The notes beneath the pieces were generated by a model. It saw only the letters and a program-made list of their open reading frames with translations. It did no database searches and was not told where the DNA came from. Below, piece after piece: positions 24,576-32,740 of a stretch of DNA of 33,460 bases. The position numbers and the translations under genes are program-made. The number at the start of each line of letters is the position of its first letter. The stretch's first letter is position 1. Origin of the DNA: an uncultured Pirellulaceae bacterium (GTDB lineage: Bacteria; Planctomycetota; Planctomycetia; Pirellulales; Pirellulaceae); contig CALDHM010000031.1 in assembly GCA_937941455.1 (NCBI GenBank), forward strand, positions 1 to 33,460, given 5' to 3'.

Positions 24576-25752
24576 GGCTGGAAACCTCCTGTCTTTATTG
24601 AGGAAACATCATCGGTTATTCGCCGTAAGACTGGAAAGCTTGCTCACTTTTTTTAAAAATCAGTCTCCCGAGGGCCTTGGTCTCCATTGGGGGCAGCCCG
24701 TCGGTGCCCCTCGATTTGGGAAGTTTGCCGATCATTTAAGATCAATATGATGTAAATTTGGGCGTTTTAGAACACCTGCCTTACTTGGGTCCGCAGATTC
24801 AAACGCCAGGTGTAACCGTCAAGCAAAGCAAAAAAAGAGAAAGCTGCTTCGCGGCGGTTCAGACCGATTGCCCGAAATTTGGCATGCTTTCATGGATGCA
24901 GAAACGTTTTTTCCCTTCCGATCATCAACTGCCATGACAAATCGGTCAGTGACGCGAACCCGCTCAAACCGTTGTTTGTCAGGACAGTCGTACTCGTACT
25001 CGAAGGGATCGTGATGGCAGATCCAACCTTCGACCACGAACGGCTCGGAGTGGATCGTCTCTCGATCGATTAAGTTGCGCGCTGCGGGTTTGCGATGCGA
25101 TTGGTGATGAATCCAACGTATGTGACAAATCGGCCTTGAAACGAATCGTACCGATGCTGACTCGTTTGTTCCAACGAATCCAGGTCGTTTTGGAGGATCG
25201 AATCGAGTAGTACGAGTACGAACCCGACGCCGAAACCTGACGAACCAAGCGGAGCACCGGAGCGGACCTGGCGTTCTAGTTTTTACCTGATGTTGATGTC
25301 ACTCAAGCCATTTCCGCCCGGTGACCTTGGTCGTTCGGAATAGAACATACCTTCCGAGAAAGAAGACAAAAACTGCCGACTTTGAAAATCGAGCTTTCCT
25401 GACTCCTGACAAAGTACGCATTTCATCGCCATCGCCCCAGGGTTCTCTCGACGAATTTTCGATCAACCAAGCTCATGATTCCGACGGTGGTGATTCCCGA
25501 TGTGAGATCGCTTCTGGAGTCATAAACACTCAACGGTTGCTGTAGAACCAACAGAGCGGTGGACAGCAATCAGTCTGCCTCGAAATCAACCAACTAACTA
25601 TTTAGGGTGATCCCGTAAGCATGCGTCATCACCACAGTCCGCTGGTTGATAACTGTAACCTTCGGCGGGTCGAGAGTACCTCTCAAACTTGCGCTTGCTA
25701 CGAGGTGCTTCCATCGCGGAAACTCTTGCGACTTCCCACCCGCGCACCCAAC
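24576..25752. other. 1.2-kb stretch without a convincing gene
   Basis: Several short frames exist but none has a good start, domain or signal peptide. The best is on the minus strand at about 24819-25072, containing VVEGWICHHDPFEYEYDCPD, which reads like protein but lacks a credible start (ATG at 25037 falls inside the plausible part). Related short sequences recur nearby (CAAATCGG at 24939 and 25129; GTACTCGTACTC-like at 24988 and its complement at 25208), hinting at a decayed or internally duplicated gene. No RNA gene, terminator or mobile element was recognised. Confidence 0.5.
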
Positions 25753-26385
25753 CTACATTCGCGGGGTTGAGGGCGGCGGAGGAGGTGGCACTACCGGCCC
25801 CGGAGGTGGAGGAGGATCAGGTGTCGGAGAAGGTGCCGGAGGAGGAGGGGGAGAGTCCGCCGGAGGAGGCGGAGGAGGTGGCGGAGGGGGAGATTCCGCC
25901 GGAGGAGGCGGAGGAGGTGCCGGAGGAGGAGGGGGATCCGTTGGCGGAGGCGGAGGGGGTGGTGGTAGCACCGGCAAGGCCTTGGCTACCACAATCGGTG
26001 GTCTTTCCGTTATAAGTTCAGCCACAGTCCGAATCGTCTTCCCAGCAAAAAACCGCGGCATACCCCAACCGTTAGCCTCCATTGGGACATTGATTGATAC
26101 TTTAACCGAAGTCGTTTTGTCATCGATATTCGGCGGATCAATCGAAATCGAAGCATTGCGAATTCCTAATGGCTGCAACTTTGCGAGTGCTTTGACCATA
26201 GCTTCATTCTGATTAGCTCCTGGCACGATAACCTCTCTGGCTGCTTCGTATGCCGCGTGATTAGCCGTATGCCTAACAAGATTGATGCGAACTATTTCGA
26301 CTCCAGCCAAAAACAGGATGAACAGCAAAGAGCAGACGACAGAGAATTCCAGCGCCGCAGCACCTTTTTTGGGTTCAAATTTCAT
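25753..26385 (-). CDS. TadE-like pilus assembly protein with a polyproline tail
   Basis: 210 residues. Residues 1-130 are a TadE-type pseudopilin: KKGAAALEFSVVCSLLFILFLAGVEIVRI is the short basic leader, the conserved Glu (E13 in ALEF) and the membrane helix, followed by NHAAYEAAREVIVPGA and two beta strands. TadE proteins assist assembly of Flp/Tad pili at the inner membrane. From residue 141 to the end about 50 of 70 residues are proline, in runs of 5-10 broken by Ala, Ser, Asp, Glu or Thr. I know of no such tail as a standard TadE feature. It may form a stiff polyproline-II rod or bind a partner. The underlying DNA is a purine-rich near-tandem repeat prone to slippage. It is last in the tadE-tadG-tadE set, 110 bases after tadG. 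Confidence 0.82.
   Translation of the reverse strand: MKFEPKKGAAALEFSVVCSLLFILFLAGVEIVRINLVRHTANHAAYEAAREVIVPGANQNEAMVKALAKLQPLGIRNASISIDPPNIDDKTTSVKVSINVPMEANGWGMPRFFAGKTIRTVAELITERPPIVVAKALPVLPPPPPPPPTDPPPPPAPPPPPPAESPPPPPPPPPPADSPPPPPAPSPTPDPPPPPGPVVPPPPPPSTPRM
25756..25965. repeat. Low-complexity GGA/GGC-rich repeat encoding the polyproline tail
   Basis: The plus strand is almost all G and A with scattered C (GGAGGAGGCGGAGGAGGTG-type units). Two longer units starting TCCGCCGGAGGAGGCGGAGG (near 25857 and 25897) are about 40 bases apart, so the tail probably grew by tandem duplication. Confidence 0.75.
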
Positions 26386-26495
26386 GACGATTTCTCTCTT
26401 GGCAAAAGGGCTTGTTGTGGGTCAATTTCGGACCGTAGTGATGTAGATACGGCATTCACCAATGAAAATACTTTTTTGATGCGGTTCCTTCAGGC

Positions 26496-27656
26496 TTATC
26501 GGGTGAGCAGAGTGGGCATGATTTTCGCGACCTCGCGAAAGACGCGACGGATGTCAGCCGAGCTGTTGGCATGAAAATGCAGACCTTTGCCGATTCTGGC
26601 TACATCCCTCATAATTTCTTGGTTGGCTTCATCAGCGAAGGTGACAGTGAAAATCATGATGCCTTGATCCGCCAACGCATATGCGACCGCGCGAGGATCG
26701 GGACCGACGTTGAAAATGCCGTCGGTCATTACAACCACGACTTTGGCTGCCCAAGGTCGGGTTTTCGTACTGTTTGCAAGTCGATTCAAGGCATAGAGCA
26801 TCCCTTCTCCGATATTGGTGGCCCCCGAGTTGAATCGCTTCGTATATGGCTGTAACTTTTGAAACACCTCACTGTAATTCTCGGTTAAATCGTGATCATC
26901 TTGGGCAGTGTCGGCGTAGGTTACGAGGGCGACTTGTTCGCGATGGGGCGAAAACAACAATTCTTGGAGGAAAATCTGCACGGCATCAACGGTATCCAGC
27001 CACCGGGATTCAGGCGGCGCTGGATCGCCAAAAAACCACCCCGGACTCGCGTTGCGCGGAATCGGTGGATAGTCGGCTATTTCATCGGCCGCGTAGGCCA
27101 TTGAGCCCGATCGATCGATCACCAAAACAATATCCAATTCCAGTTGTGTCGCGACGGCACTGCGGGTCATATTCACCGTCAATGGGCCTTGCAGCATCGG
27201 AAACACGAGACGTACCGGTCCCGAGGGCGTTGCCGCGCTCTTCTCGACAGTCAACCGCAGCGAGTTTCCTGAGCCGCCCGTTGGAGAAAACAAATATCGT
27301 TGATTCTGATGACTCCGCAACGAAATCCCGACCTCGAAATCGGACATTCGCAGTTGCAAAGGAGAGCCGGAAACAAGATTTCGATCAGCAATGTTTTGAG
27401 CCTCGGCGACAGCTGCGTTTAAATTGCCAGTTTGCATATAAACTCGAGTAGCTGCCCGGACAGCTGCGTCCGTTGCCACCTGCATTTCTGTTTGAACAAG
27501 CTGCAGATAGGCCCAGTTGATCGCAAAGCCGGCGAGAATCAAGATCACTGGCATGAAGAGGACAACCAGAACCAGAACGGCGCCGCGACGATTTTGGGCC
27601 GTTTGGCCGAGTCGGCAATGGGGATTTAAAGCGCGATGATGGTAGGTAAAACTCAT
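26496..27656 (-). CDS. TadG-like protein with a von Willebrand A domain
   Basis: About 386 residues. The N-terminus has the Tad-type 'RRGAVLVLVVLFMPVILILAGFAINWAYL' leader and helix (Flp/TadE/TadG class), followed by QTEMQVATDAAVRAATR, the conserved region after the helix. From about residue 175 a vWA domain follows: the MIDAS DxSxS is in VLVIDRSGSM (D184, S186 and S188 in the longer numbering), the Thr of the second loop in SGATNIGEGM, and the Asp of the third in VVVMTDGIFN. Such proteins sit in the inner membrane with the metal-binding domain outside and are thought to help Tad pilus biogenesis or adhesion. The frame can begin at a TTG (27665), but the ATG at 27656 is preferred. It lies 34 bases after the first tadE. 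Confidence 0.87.
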   Translation of the reverse strand: MSFTYHHRALNPHCRLGQTAQNRRGAVLVLVVLFMPVILILAGFAINWAYLQLVQTEMQVATDAAVRAATRVYMQTGNLNAAVAEAQNIADRNLVSGSPLQLRMSDFEVGISLRSHQNQRYLFSPTGGSGNSLRLTVEKSAATPSGPVRLVFPMLQGPLTVNMTRSAVATQLELDIVLVIDRSGSMAYAADEIADYPPIPRNASPGWFFGDPAPPESRWLDTVDAVQIFLQELLFSPHREQVALVTYADTAQDDHDLTENYSEVFQKLQPYTKRFNSGATNIGEGMLYALNRLANSTKTRPWAAKVVVVMTDGIFNVGPDPRAVAYALADQGIMIFTVTFADEANQEIMRDVARIGKGLHFHANSSADIRRVFREVAKIMPTLLTR

Positions 27657-27690
27657 GGTTGCCAATCAAAACATTAAGTGCAATGGTTAG

Positions 27691-28116
27691 TTAAAAATCT
27701 TTGGAAAATGTCGCTTGGGCTTGCAAAGTGCTTCCCGAAAAAAAACCCATACCGAAAAAACAATTGTCGCGGGCTGGGGCGCGAACGGTAACTGTCACTT
27801 TCGTTCCCGCCGGCGAATCGGGAAAGTTGCTGGGAGTCACGTCATGCGAGACACCACGCAAGTTCCGCAACTGGGCGATTTTCATAATTTGTGCGTTGAC
27901 GTTTTCCGGAGTCGAACCTGAAACTACCGCCACCCGCGCGCCCTCGAAAGCACAGACCAATAAGGACTGTCTCGTGAAAATTGCATCACAGGCCTCGACG
28001 ACTCCGAACGTGATGATGACGAAAATGGGCAGACACACCGCCGCCTCAACGGCAGCAGCACCACGACGTCGCTTTAACCAGGTCCTGGGCAGAGGGTGAC
28101 AAGATCTAAGCTTCAT
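27691..28116 (-). CDS. TadE-like pilus assembly protein
   Basis: 141 residues. After a short basic leader, KRRRGAAAVEAAVCLPIFVIITFGVVEACDAIF gives the TadE signature (Gly before the hydrophobic helix, conserved Glu in AAVEAA, and a second Glu at the helix end). Then come SLLVCAFEGARVAVVSGST and a beta-rich C-terminus (PAGTKVTVTVRAPARDNCFFGM). It should be inserted in the inner membrane as part of a Tad/Flp pilus assembly set with the tadG-like and second tadE-like genes downstream; no pilin, ATPase or TadB/C gene is in the window. The ATG at 28116 is chosen because it directly precedes the leader, although no ribosome-binding site is visible; the longer frame to 28353 adds 79 residues without similarity. 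Confidence 0.85.
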   Translation of the reverse strand: MKLRSCHPLPRTWLKRRRGAAAVEAAVCLPIFVIITFGVVEACDAIFTRQSLLVCAFEGARVAVVSGSTPENVNAQIMKIAQLRNLRGVSHDVTPSNFPDSPAGTKVTVTVRAPARDNCFFGMGFFSGSTLQAQATFSKDF

Positions 28117-29037
28117 GGGGATCGGTAACGAGAAATGTTCCAGATTTCGGATCGGGCAAGCGGAAGGAAGACGGAGTCCTGTGTCGAAAGGGTAGTTCGA
28201 AGCGCCGCCGAAATTCGATGAAAAAGTAACGAACGGTTTCATTTCGAAAGGAGAGCCGCTGGAATTTCCCATCTCTCCGCTAAAATCGATCCGCTGTTTA
28301 CAATCCGCCCAGCAACCGGGTTGTTGCCAGCAACGAAAATTAGGGGCCACCATTCACCTTTTCAAAAAAATCTCGCTCCGGACTGCTTGCACGAGGAATC
28401 CGGAATTTTACGAACCGGCTCCCGAATGGCGCGGGCTGCTTGTCCATCGCAAACGCCATGGTCAAAAAAAATTGTTCGGCTACGGGCCAAACCGTTTGCC
28501 AAAGTTTTGATGCTCGCCTGGGTATGAAAACACGAAGATACGACCTGGCAGCCAACTCAGATGAAACTTAGTGAAGCTGCCATGTTACACGCTCCCATCG
28601 ACGATTTTGGATTCGCCCGACTTTCAGCACGGATCGGGTTGACTGTGCCGGTCTAACGTCGCTCGAAAATCGACACCCGATGTTCCTACCGGCCGAACGC
28701 GCCGTTCGAATTTGGCAGCGCGCAGTTGGCGTCATGTTCGCCAACGCGTCGGAATACCACCTCGCGTCGCGCCATGAGCCCTGGTGCTTGCCGGCCCGTT
28801 AGGACGGACTGTCGCACTTAAAAACCGCTGCGATGTCGGTTTGTCGCCAGCCCACAGGACATGATCCCAATTGTCAATGAGCTGCCGATTTGATAATCTA
28901 TTTACCGGGAGAGCTACGTTGGCGATCCACCATGTTTTTTATGAACGCCCGATCCTGGATGGCCCCTCGATTGCAAGGGCGCCTAGCCGCTGAGTCAAAT
29001 AACGACAGTTCGGCTTGGAAGAGGCAGCGGAGGAAAT
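28117..29037. other. Long non-coding region between the tad genes and rpsB
   Basis: 921 bases between divergent units without a convincing gene. Two inverted repeats stand close together: CGAACG-CGC-CGTTCG (28694-28708) and GTTGGCG-7 bases-CGCCAAC (28725-28745). They lie upstream of the rpsB promoter, so they are not in the rpsB leader from that promoter; they could belong to an upstream transcript or be protein-binding sites. I recognise no known RNA family here. Confidence 0.55.
28871..28899 (+). promoter_or_regulatory. Sigma-70-type promoter of the rpsB operon
   Basis: TTGTCA (28871-28876) and TAATCT (28894-28899) are separated by exactly 17 bases, each one or two mismatches from consensus. 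Transcription would start near 28906, giving a leader of about 130 bases before rpsB, long enough for autoregulation by S2, though I see no known S2-binding structure. Confidence 0.6.
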
Positions 29038-29787
29038 ATGTCGACAATCGTTCAAGAGCTTATCGATGCCGGGGTCCATTTCGGCCACCGCGCTAGCCGC
29101 TGGAACCCGAAAATGCGTCCCTATATCTACGGACGCAAAAATCAAATTCACATTATCGATGTCCGCGAAACCGTGCGGGGCTTGCTGCGGGCCAAGAAAT
29201 TCGTTTCCCAAGTAGCCAGCGAGGGAAGCTTAGTTCTGTTCGTGGGAACGAAGCGGCAGGCCGGTCCGATTGTCCAACGCGAGGCTGAACGCTGCGGCAT
29301 GCCGTTCGTCAGCGAACGCTGGCTGGGTGGCGCCCTCACCAACTTTCGCACCATCCGCAGCCGCATGGGACGCTTCGAAGAGTTGGAGCGGATCCGCTCG
29401 ACCGACGAAATCAACACTTATTCGAAGAAAATGCAATCTTCGCTCGCCCGCGAATACCGAAAAATGTATCGGAACCTGAACGGTATTCGCACAATGAACC
29501 GCATTCCACAATGCCTCGTGGTCATCGACCCGATGAAGGAAAAAAATGCGGTTCGCGAGGCTCGCGCGATGCGAATCCCGACGGTCGCCCTCATCGACAC
29601 CAACTGTGATCCAGACATGGTCGACCTACCAATCCCCGGAAACGACGACGGTATCCGCTCTATTGAGTTGATCCTTTCGCACCTGGCGGATGCCGTTTTG
29701 GCAGGGACAAAAACAATCGTTGCCAAAAACGAGGGCGCCGATTCGCCGGCTGCTAAACCAGCCGTGCCGGACAAGGACGCCGAGTGA
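29038..29787 (+). CDS. rpsB: 30S ribosomal protein S2
   Basis: Component of the small ribosomal subunit, bound at the junction of head and body, needed for S1 binding in many bacteria. The 249-residue product has standard signatures: [20 protein letters not shown] at the N-terminus, [39 protein letters not shown] (the S2 signature), [12 protein letters not shown] and [22 protein letters not shown] 20-residue Ala/Lys/Asp tail follows. The start is fixed by GGAGGA directly upstream. It is first in the rpsB-tsf-pyrH-frr cluster, an order conserved in many bacteria, with 200 bases to tsf. Confidence 0.98.
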   Translation: MSTIVQELIDAGVHFGHRASRWNPKMRPYIYGRKNQIHIIDVRETVRGLLRAKKFVSQVASEGSLVLFVGTKRQAGPIVQREAERCGMPFVSERWLGGALTNFRTIRSRMGRFEELERIRSTDEINTYSKKMQSSLAREYRKMYRNLNGIRTMNRIPQCLVVIDPMKEKNAVREARAMRIPTVALIDTNCDPDMVDLPIPGNDDGIRSIELILSHLADAVLAGTKTIVAKNEGADSPAAKPAVPDKDAE

Positions 29788-29987
29788 CTCGCTCGGCCAA
29801 TTCGGTCCCAATCCTGCGGAGCGTAAGGTCGCCTTAAAACAAAACATAGACGCAAGACCGCGGCGTCCGGCGTTGCGGTTGTTCCGAACGTGACTCCGAG
29901 CCACCGTGTCTGATCTCGGACTGAAGTATCCCAACACAAACGCAAAAATTTTCAATCTTGAGAAATCAATAACGAGGAGATGGCCCT

Positions 29988-30821
29988 ATGCCAGAAGTAA
30001 CCGCCGAAGCTGTGAAGAAATTTCGTGAAAAAACCGGTCTGCCGTTGATGGATTGCAAGGCAGCGCTGGCCGAAGCCAGCGGCGACGAAGAAAAGGCGAT
30101 CGAGATCCTGCGCAAGAAAGGCCAAGCCATTTCTGCCAAACGTGGTGACCGAGAAACTGCTTTTGGTCGCTTCGGTCTCTGGTGCGGCAGCGACAAGTCC
30201 GCTGGAGCTATCGTGGAATTCAAATGCGAATCGGCTCCTGTCGCGGCCAACGAGGAATTTATTCAGCTGGCCAACGATCTTGCTCGCGCCTTGGCTGAAA
30301 ACCGTCAGGTGCAAACCGTCGAGCAATTACTGGCTCTCCCCTCGCCCAGCAAACCCGGCAAATCGCTAGGCGATGTCAAAGACGATCTGTTCAACCGAAT
30401 TCGGGAGGTCTTCAATATCGGTCGCTTCACTCGTTTCGAAGGGAGCACGGGGGGCTACAGCCACAACTCGGGCACGGTCGCCGGCGTCTTGGTGAGCGTC
30501 GAAGGGGGTACGGACGACTTGGCCAAGGATGTCTGCATGCAAATCGTGGCGATGCGTCCCGCTGCCCTTTCACGCGATGAAATTGACCCGGCGCTGGTCA
30601 GCAAGGAACGAGAGATTCTCAGCGAGGCAGCACGCAAGGAAGGCAAGCCGGAGAACATCATTGAGAAAATGGTCGAGGGCCGCCTTCGCAACTTCTTCGC
30701 AGAGCGAGTCCTTCTAGACCAGCCGTACGTGAAAGACGACAAGAAAACGGTCGGCCAATTCGCCAAAGAAAACGGCATGACCATCAAGAAGTACGTCCAC
30801 TGGGTTCTCGGTGAAAAATAG
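29988..30821 (+). CDS. tsf: Translation elongation factor Ts
   Basis: Nucleotide-exchange factor for EF-Tu. The 277-residue product has the N-terminal UBA-like domain (VKKFREKTGLPLMDCKAALAEASGD), the core with GGYSHNSGTVAGVLVSVEGG and KDVCMQIVAMRPAAL, and the C-terminal EGRLRNFFAERVLLDQPYVKD. Odd point: the TDFV motif, whose Asp and Phe (D80, F81 in E. coli) intrude into EF-Tu to release GDP, reads S82-A-P-V (FKCESAPVAANEEF), so both residues are replaced. I believe other planctomycete EF-Ts sequences share this. The frame is otherwise intact and full length. GAGGAG at ideal spacing precedes the ATG. Second gene of the cluster, 69 bases before pyrH. Confidence 0.97.
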   Translation: MPEVTAEAVKKFREKTGLPLMDCKAALAEASGDEEKAIEILRKKGQAISAKRGDRETAFGRFGLWCGSDKSAGAIVEFKCESAPVAANEEFIQLANDLARALAENRQVQTVEQLLALPSPSKPGKSLGDVKDDLFNRIREVFNIGRFTRFEGSTGGYSHNSGTVAGVLVSVEGGTDDLAKDVCMQIVAMRPAALSRDEIDPALVSKEREILSEAARKEGKPENIIEKMVEGRLRNFFAERVLLDQPYVKDDKKTVGQFAKENGMTIKKYVHWVLGEK

Positions 30822-30890
30822 AATGCAGGACCAGAACCATCCGTATGTGCCCGCTGGCAGCCAACGACCATAGCCCAGAGCCCCGCCTCC

Positions 30891-31652
30891 ATGGACCACA
30901 ATAACCAAGCCAAATTCAGGCGGATTCTCCTCAAACTCTCCGGGGAAAGTTTTACACACCCCGGAGAGCGCGGGATCAGTATGGACCAGGTTCTGCGAGC
31001 CGCTCGCCAAATCGTGCGTGCCCACAACATGGGCTGCGAGGTCGGCGTGGTCATCGGCGGCGGTAACATCCTACGAGGCAGTCAGTTCATTTCGACCGAC
31101 AACAATTCGGTCATCAACCCCGCTTCGGCCCATTACATGGGTATGTTGGCGACGGTGATCAACGGCCTGGCGCTGTCGGACGCCATCGAGTCCCTCGGGG
31201 TTACCGTGCGGCTCATGAGTGCGATCCGAATGGACGGCATCTGCGAGCCGTACATTCGACGCCGTGCCAAACGGCATCTGGAAAAAGGCCGCGTAATCAT
31301 CATGGCGGCTGGCACCGGACGTCCGTATGTCACGACGGACACGGCGGCCGCTTCCTACGCCCTGGAAATCGAGGCCGAGGTGCTGATGAAGGCCACCAAG
31401 GTTGACGGCGTGTACAGTGACGATCCCAACAAAAACCCTCACGCGGTTCTGTACTCAGAACTCGACTACACCACCGTGCTTGAACAAAATTTGCGGTTCA
31501 TGGACTCGACCGCGATTTCCCATTGCATGGAACACAAACTGCCGATCATGGTTTTCAATTACCAAAAAGAAGGGAATGTCGAGCGCGCAGTCGGTGGCGA
31601 AAAGATAGGAACATGGATCGGCAGTCGGCCCGCTGTCGTTGCTCGACCGTAA
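30891..31652 (+). CDS. pyrH: Uridylate kinase (UMP kinase)
   Basis: Phosphorylates UMP to UDP in pyrimidine nucleotide synthesis; the bacterial enzyme is a hexamer of the amino-acid-kinase fold, regulated by GTP and UTP. The 253-residue product shows [12 protein letters not shown] (phosphate-binding Lys), [68 protein letters not shown] and [20 protein letters not shown], all in the family order. The start [18 protein letters not shown] fits, although no Shine-Dalgarno is seen, so it may depend on upstream translation. It lies between tsf and frr, the usual position. Confidence 0.97.
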   Translation: MDHNNQAKFRRILLKLSGESFTHPGERGISMDQVLRAARQIVRAHNMGCEVGVVIGGGNILRGSQFISTDNNSVINPASAHYMGMLATVINGLALSDAIESLGVTVRLMSAIRMDGICEPYIRRRAKRHLEKGRVIIMAAGTGRPYVTTDTAAASYALEIEAEVLMKATKVDGVYSDDPNKNPHAVLYSELDYTTVLEQNLRFMDSTAISHCMEHKLPIMVFNYQKEGNVERAVGGEKIGTWIGSRPAVVARP

Positions 31653-31725
31653 TTCATAAAATAACGATGGGCTGCCGGATACATTCCCTCGCGATGGCCC
31701 CTCACGAAAACCGATGGAGGACCCC

Positions 31726-32286
31726 ATGACTGTTGATGATCTGATCCTCGACACCGAAGATCGTATGGAAAAGGCGATCGAAATCCTCAAGAAGAATCTC
31801 TCCGGTATCCGCACAGGCCGCGCGAATCCGGGTCTGGTCGATTCCCTACGTGTCGATGTTTACGGATCGCCAACCCCGCTGAAACAAATCGCCTCGGTAG
31901 GCGTTCCTGAACCTGCACAAATCTTGATCCGTCCATACGATACCAGCACCATCAAGGACATCGAGAAGGCAATCGTGGCGAGCGATCTCGGCTTCAATCC
32001 GCAGAGCGACGGCCGAGTCATCCGCATCAATATCCCGGCACTCTCCACGGATGTCCGCAAAAAAATGGTGGCACGCATCAAAGAATTGGCTGAAGAAGCC
32101 CGCGTGTCCATCCGCAACATTCGCCGAGACGGCAACAAAGCGGTGGAGACGGCCGAGAAAAACAAGGAAATCAGCGAGGACGACCGCGACTCTCTCAAAG
32201 AGCAAATTCAGGAATTGACGAAAAAGTTCGAAGACAAAGTCAACGAAATGGCCAAATCCCGCGAAGCTGAGGTGATGCAAGACTGA
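31726..32286 (+). CDS. frr: Ribosome recycling factor
   Basis: Splits post-termination ribosomes together with EF-G. 186 residues, the family's usual 185. Signatures: MEKAIEILKKNLSGIRTGRANPGLVD near the N-terminus, VDVYGSPTPLKQIASVGVPE, LIRPYDTSTIKDIEKAI, DGRVIRINIPALSTDVRKKMV, RVSIRNIRRDGN and a C-terminal helix ending EAEVMQD. The ATG at 31726 has GGAGG five bases upstream; the ATG four codons earlier (31714) overlaps that ribosome-binding site and is less likely. Last gene of the cluster; a stem-loop follows at 32285. Confidence 0.97.
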   Translation: MTVDDLILDTEDRMEKAIEILKKNLSGIRTGRANPGLVDSLRVDVYGSPTPLKQIASVGVPEPAQILIRPYDTSTIKDIEKAIVASDLGFNPQSDGRVIRINIPALSTDVRKKMVARIKELAEEARVSIRNIRRDGNKAVETAEKNKEISEDDRDSLKEQIQELTKKFEDKVNEMAKSREAEVMQD

Positions 32287-32315
32287 GGAATACTCCCACA
32301 ATCAGGGAGTTCCTC
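32285..32315 (+). terminator. Stem-loop after frr
   Basis: GAGGA and ACTCCC (32285-32297, with a 2-base bulge) pair with GGGAGTTCCTC (32305-32315) around a 7-base loop, overlapping the frr stop codon. There is no T tract, so termination is uncertain. Confidence 0.4.
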
Positions 32316-32370
32316 CACGCAACGCTTCAGTGCGGCGGATGCTTAGGCTAAATAACATCGTACCATCGAC

Positions 32371-32376
32371 TATAAT
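32371..32376 (+). promoter_or_regulatory. -10 box of the tRNA-Ser promoter
   Basis: A perfect TATAAT lies 37 bases before the tRNA; I see no good -35 box at the usual distance. Confidence 0.45.
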
Positions 32377-32413
32377 TGTTCGTTCCGCTTGGTCCCGTCG
32401 GGGCCGGAACTTT

Positions 32414-32495
32414 GGAAGGTAAGCGAATGGCTAGCGGCTTCATTGGAAATGAAGTGCCCCGCAAGGGGTTGTGGGTTCGAATCCCATGCCTTCCG
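32414..32495 (+). tRNA. tRNA-Ser, anticodon GGA
   Basis: 82 bases, class II. The acceptor stem is GGAAGGT with GCCTTCC (one G-T pair) and discriminator G at 32495. The anticodon arm is CTTCA-TTGGAAA-TGAAG, so the anticodon is GGA. The long variable arm is CCCC-GCAA-GGGG. The T arm is GTGGG-TTCGAAT-CCCAT. The GG of the D loop is present (AATGGCTAG). CCA is not encoded. The D arm is about three bases shorter than in E. coli tRNA-Ser(GGA), and the base after the acceptor is A, not the usual U8, as if a base were missing there. Four T's and more follow the gene as a possible terminator. Reads UCC and UCU codons. Confidence 0.8.
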
Positions 32496-32520
32496 CTATT
32501 TTTTGGAGTTTAAAATCGCG

Positions 32521-32542
32521 TTTGTGCCACATTTGTGCCACA
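32521..32542. repeat. 11-bp direct tandem repeat just downstream of tRNA-Ser
   Basis: TTTGTGCCACA occurs twice back to back (32521-32531, 32532-32542), 25 bases after the tRNA end. Position and form suggest integrase or recombinase binding sites at the edge of an integrated element; no integrase gene is visible in the window. Confidence 0.6.
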
Positions 32543-32740
32543 TTTCAAATTCCGGAACCGCCATATTTCGGTCACAAAAACCCCAATCGATCCCTCGCCG
32601 AATATCACACGCACCCCCGGTTTGGCCCCATTTGAATCGCTGAAAATCAATTGATCCGCAGCGGGGACACTACCAGGCCGGGGGATTTTTTAAGCCGGGG
32701 CGGTGAAGGTGTGGGTGTAGGAGGTGATCTCTACGGTGTC

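Noticed and set aside
25646-26212. Glycine-rich 188-codon frame on the plus strand
   Set aside because: It is the complement of the polyproline tail; the opposite strand has a clear TadE domain with a proper start, this strand has none.
28117-28353. N-terminal extension of the first TadE-like protein
   Set aside because: 79 residues without similarity before the canonical TadE leader.
32496-32669. 57-codon minus-strand frame (C-P-R-C ... MWHKCGTNAILNSKK) next to the tRNA
   Set aside because: No start codon before residue 36 and no recognised family; kept only as part of the element-boundary finding.
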